Assembly (NCBI GenBank): GCA_900757285.1
Contig: CAAENI010000183.1
Coordinates: 1-5,301 of the forward strand
DNA: 5,301 nucleotides
From: an uncultured Collinsella sp.
GTDB taxonomy: Bacteria; Actinomycetota; Coriobacteriia; Coriobacteriales; Coriobacteriaceae
Direction of reading: 5' to 3'
Part shown: positions 5,105 through 5,301 of the stretch, piece after piece
How positions within the stretch are numbered: position 1 is the stretch's first letter
Layout: each line of letters opens with the position of its first letter
Notes under the pieces: generated by a model
The model's input: the letters and a program-made list of their open reading frames with translations, nothing else
Told to the model about the DNA's origin: nothing
Databases searched by the model: none
Translations under genes and position numbers: made by a program

Positions 5105-5301
5105 AAACTCAAAGCATGAGATTCGGTTCGCGGGGCGGCAAAACAGCCCAGCCCCGCCCTCGAGCCAATCAATTTGCTCAATACCACATTATTCGAGTGC
5201 ATATTCATTTAGAGCGCTCTAGTTTTTAAAGAGAAGCGTTTTTTAATTAAACCTTTCTCGAACTTTTCAAAAACGCAATAGGGATGCTTAGGTGTTGACT
5301 A
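5105..5301. other. Gene-free upstream region, turning AT-rich after about 5160
   Basis: No open frame with coding character or ribosome site is seen on either strand. 5130-5157 holds a GC hairpin (GCGGGGC at 5130-5136 with GCCCCGC at 5151-5157) without a T-run. From about 5160 the composition becomes markedly AT-rich, with a 12-bp palindrome (5210-5221), an 8-bp inverted repeat GCGTTTTT/AAAAACGC (5236-5243 with 5269-5276) and a possible -35 hexamer TTGACT at 5295-5300 whose -10 would lie off the window. Likely a regulatory region for the ROK kinase and/or an unseen gene to the right. Confidence 0.5.
5210..5221. promoter_or_regulatory. Perfect palindrome TAGAGCGCTCTA, candidate operator
   Basis: A perfect 12-bp palindrome with the core GAGCGCTC sits in AT-rich DNA, 208 bases upstream of the ROK kinase start. 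The same 8-base core occurs in the idealised symmetric lac operator, and a central CG is typical of LacI-family sites, so a sugar-responsive repressor site is conceivable. No regulator gene is in the window, and the target promoter is not identified. Confidence 0.35.

Noticed and set aside
5130..5157. GC-rich hairpin considered as a terminator
   Set aside because: The 7-bp stem is strong, but there is no T-run on either strand and no gene ending nearby within view.
5295..5300. TTGACT as a -35 box on the plus strand
   Set aside because: The -10 region would lie beyond the window edge, so the promoter cannot be judged.

Overview
The window is GC-rich and contains four well-recognised housekeeping or metabolic genes, all on the minus strand, plus one small unknown gene on the plus strand. 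The mix suggests a member of the Actinomycetota class Coriobacteriia, most likely a Collinsella-like gut anaerobe. It comprises an actinobacterial-type (class Ic) aspartate aminotransferase, a long-loop NhaA antiporter, a family II (Mn-dependent) pyrophosphatase and a ROK sugar kinase. This assignment is an inference from gene content and composition; there is no rRNA or other marker here.

Layout, left to right. 1-780 (minus): N-terminal 260 residues of a class Ic aspartate aminotransferase, whose 3' end lies beyond the left edge. 781-929: divergent intergenic region with candidate promoters in both directions. 930-1184 (plus): an 84-residue protein I cannot assign to a function. 1191-1279: a palindromic REP/REPIN-like repeat followed by a two-copy 11-bp tandem repeat. 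1279-1316: a perfect 16-bp-stem terminator serving the convergent small gene and nhaA. 1334-2692 (minus): nhaA. 2693-2956: nhaA leader, with a terminator-like hairpin, and the ppaC terminator. 2957-3880 (minus): ppaC. 3881-4047: intergenic region with a second palindromic repeat. 4048-5001 (minus): ROK kinase, probably glucokinase. 5002-5301: a third palindromic repeat, a GC hairpin, then an AT-rich stretch with a perfect 12-bp palindrome and no gene.

The genes do not form one operon. Each main gene has its own Shine-Dalgarno sequence, the gaps are 150 bases or more, and clear terminators follow nhaA and ppaC. They are independent units: amino-group transfer, Na+/H+ and pH homeostasis, pyrophosphate removal and sugar phosphorylation. 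I saw no defence system, phage gene, transposase, CRISPR array, tRNA or rRNA.

The main item for a second look is not a gene. Three intergenic regions each carry a different inverted repeat, all associated with the same short head, GGGACAG (or a one-base variant). This looks like a family of REP-type elements with a constant head and interchangeable stems. A second lead is the nhaA leader, where a terminator-like hairpin arm could alternatively pair with the bases between the ribosome binding site and the start codon.
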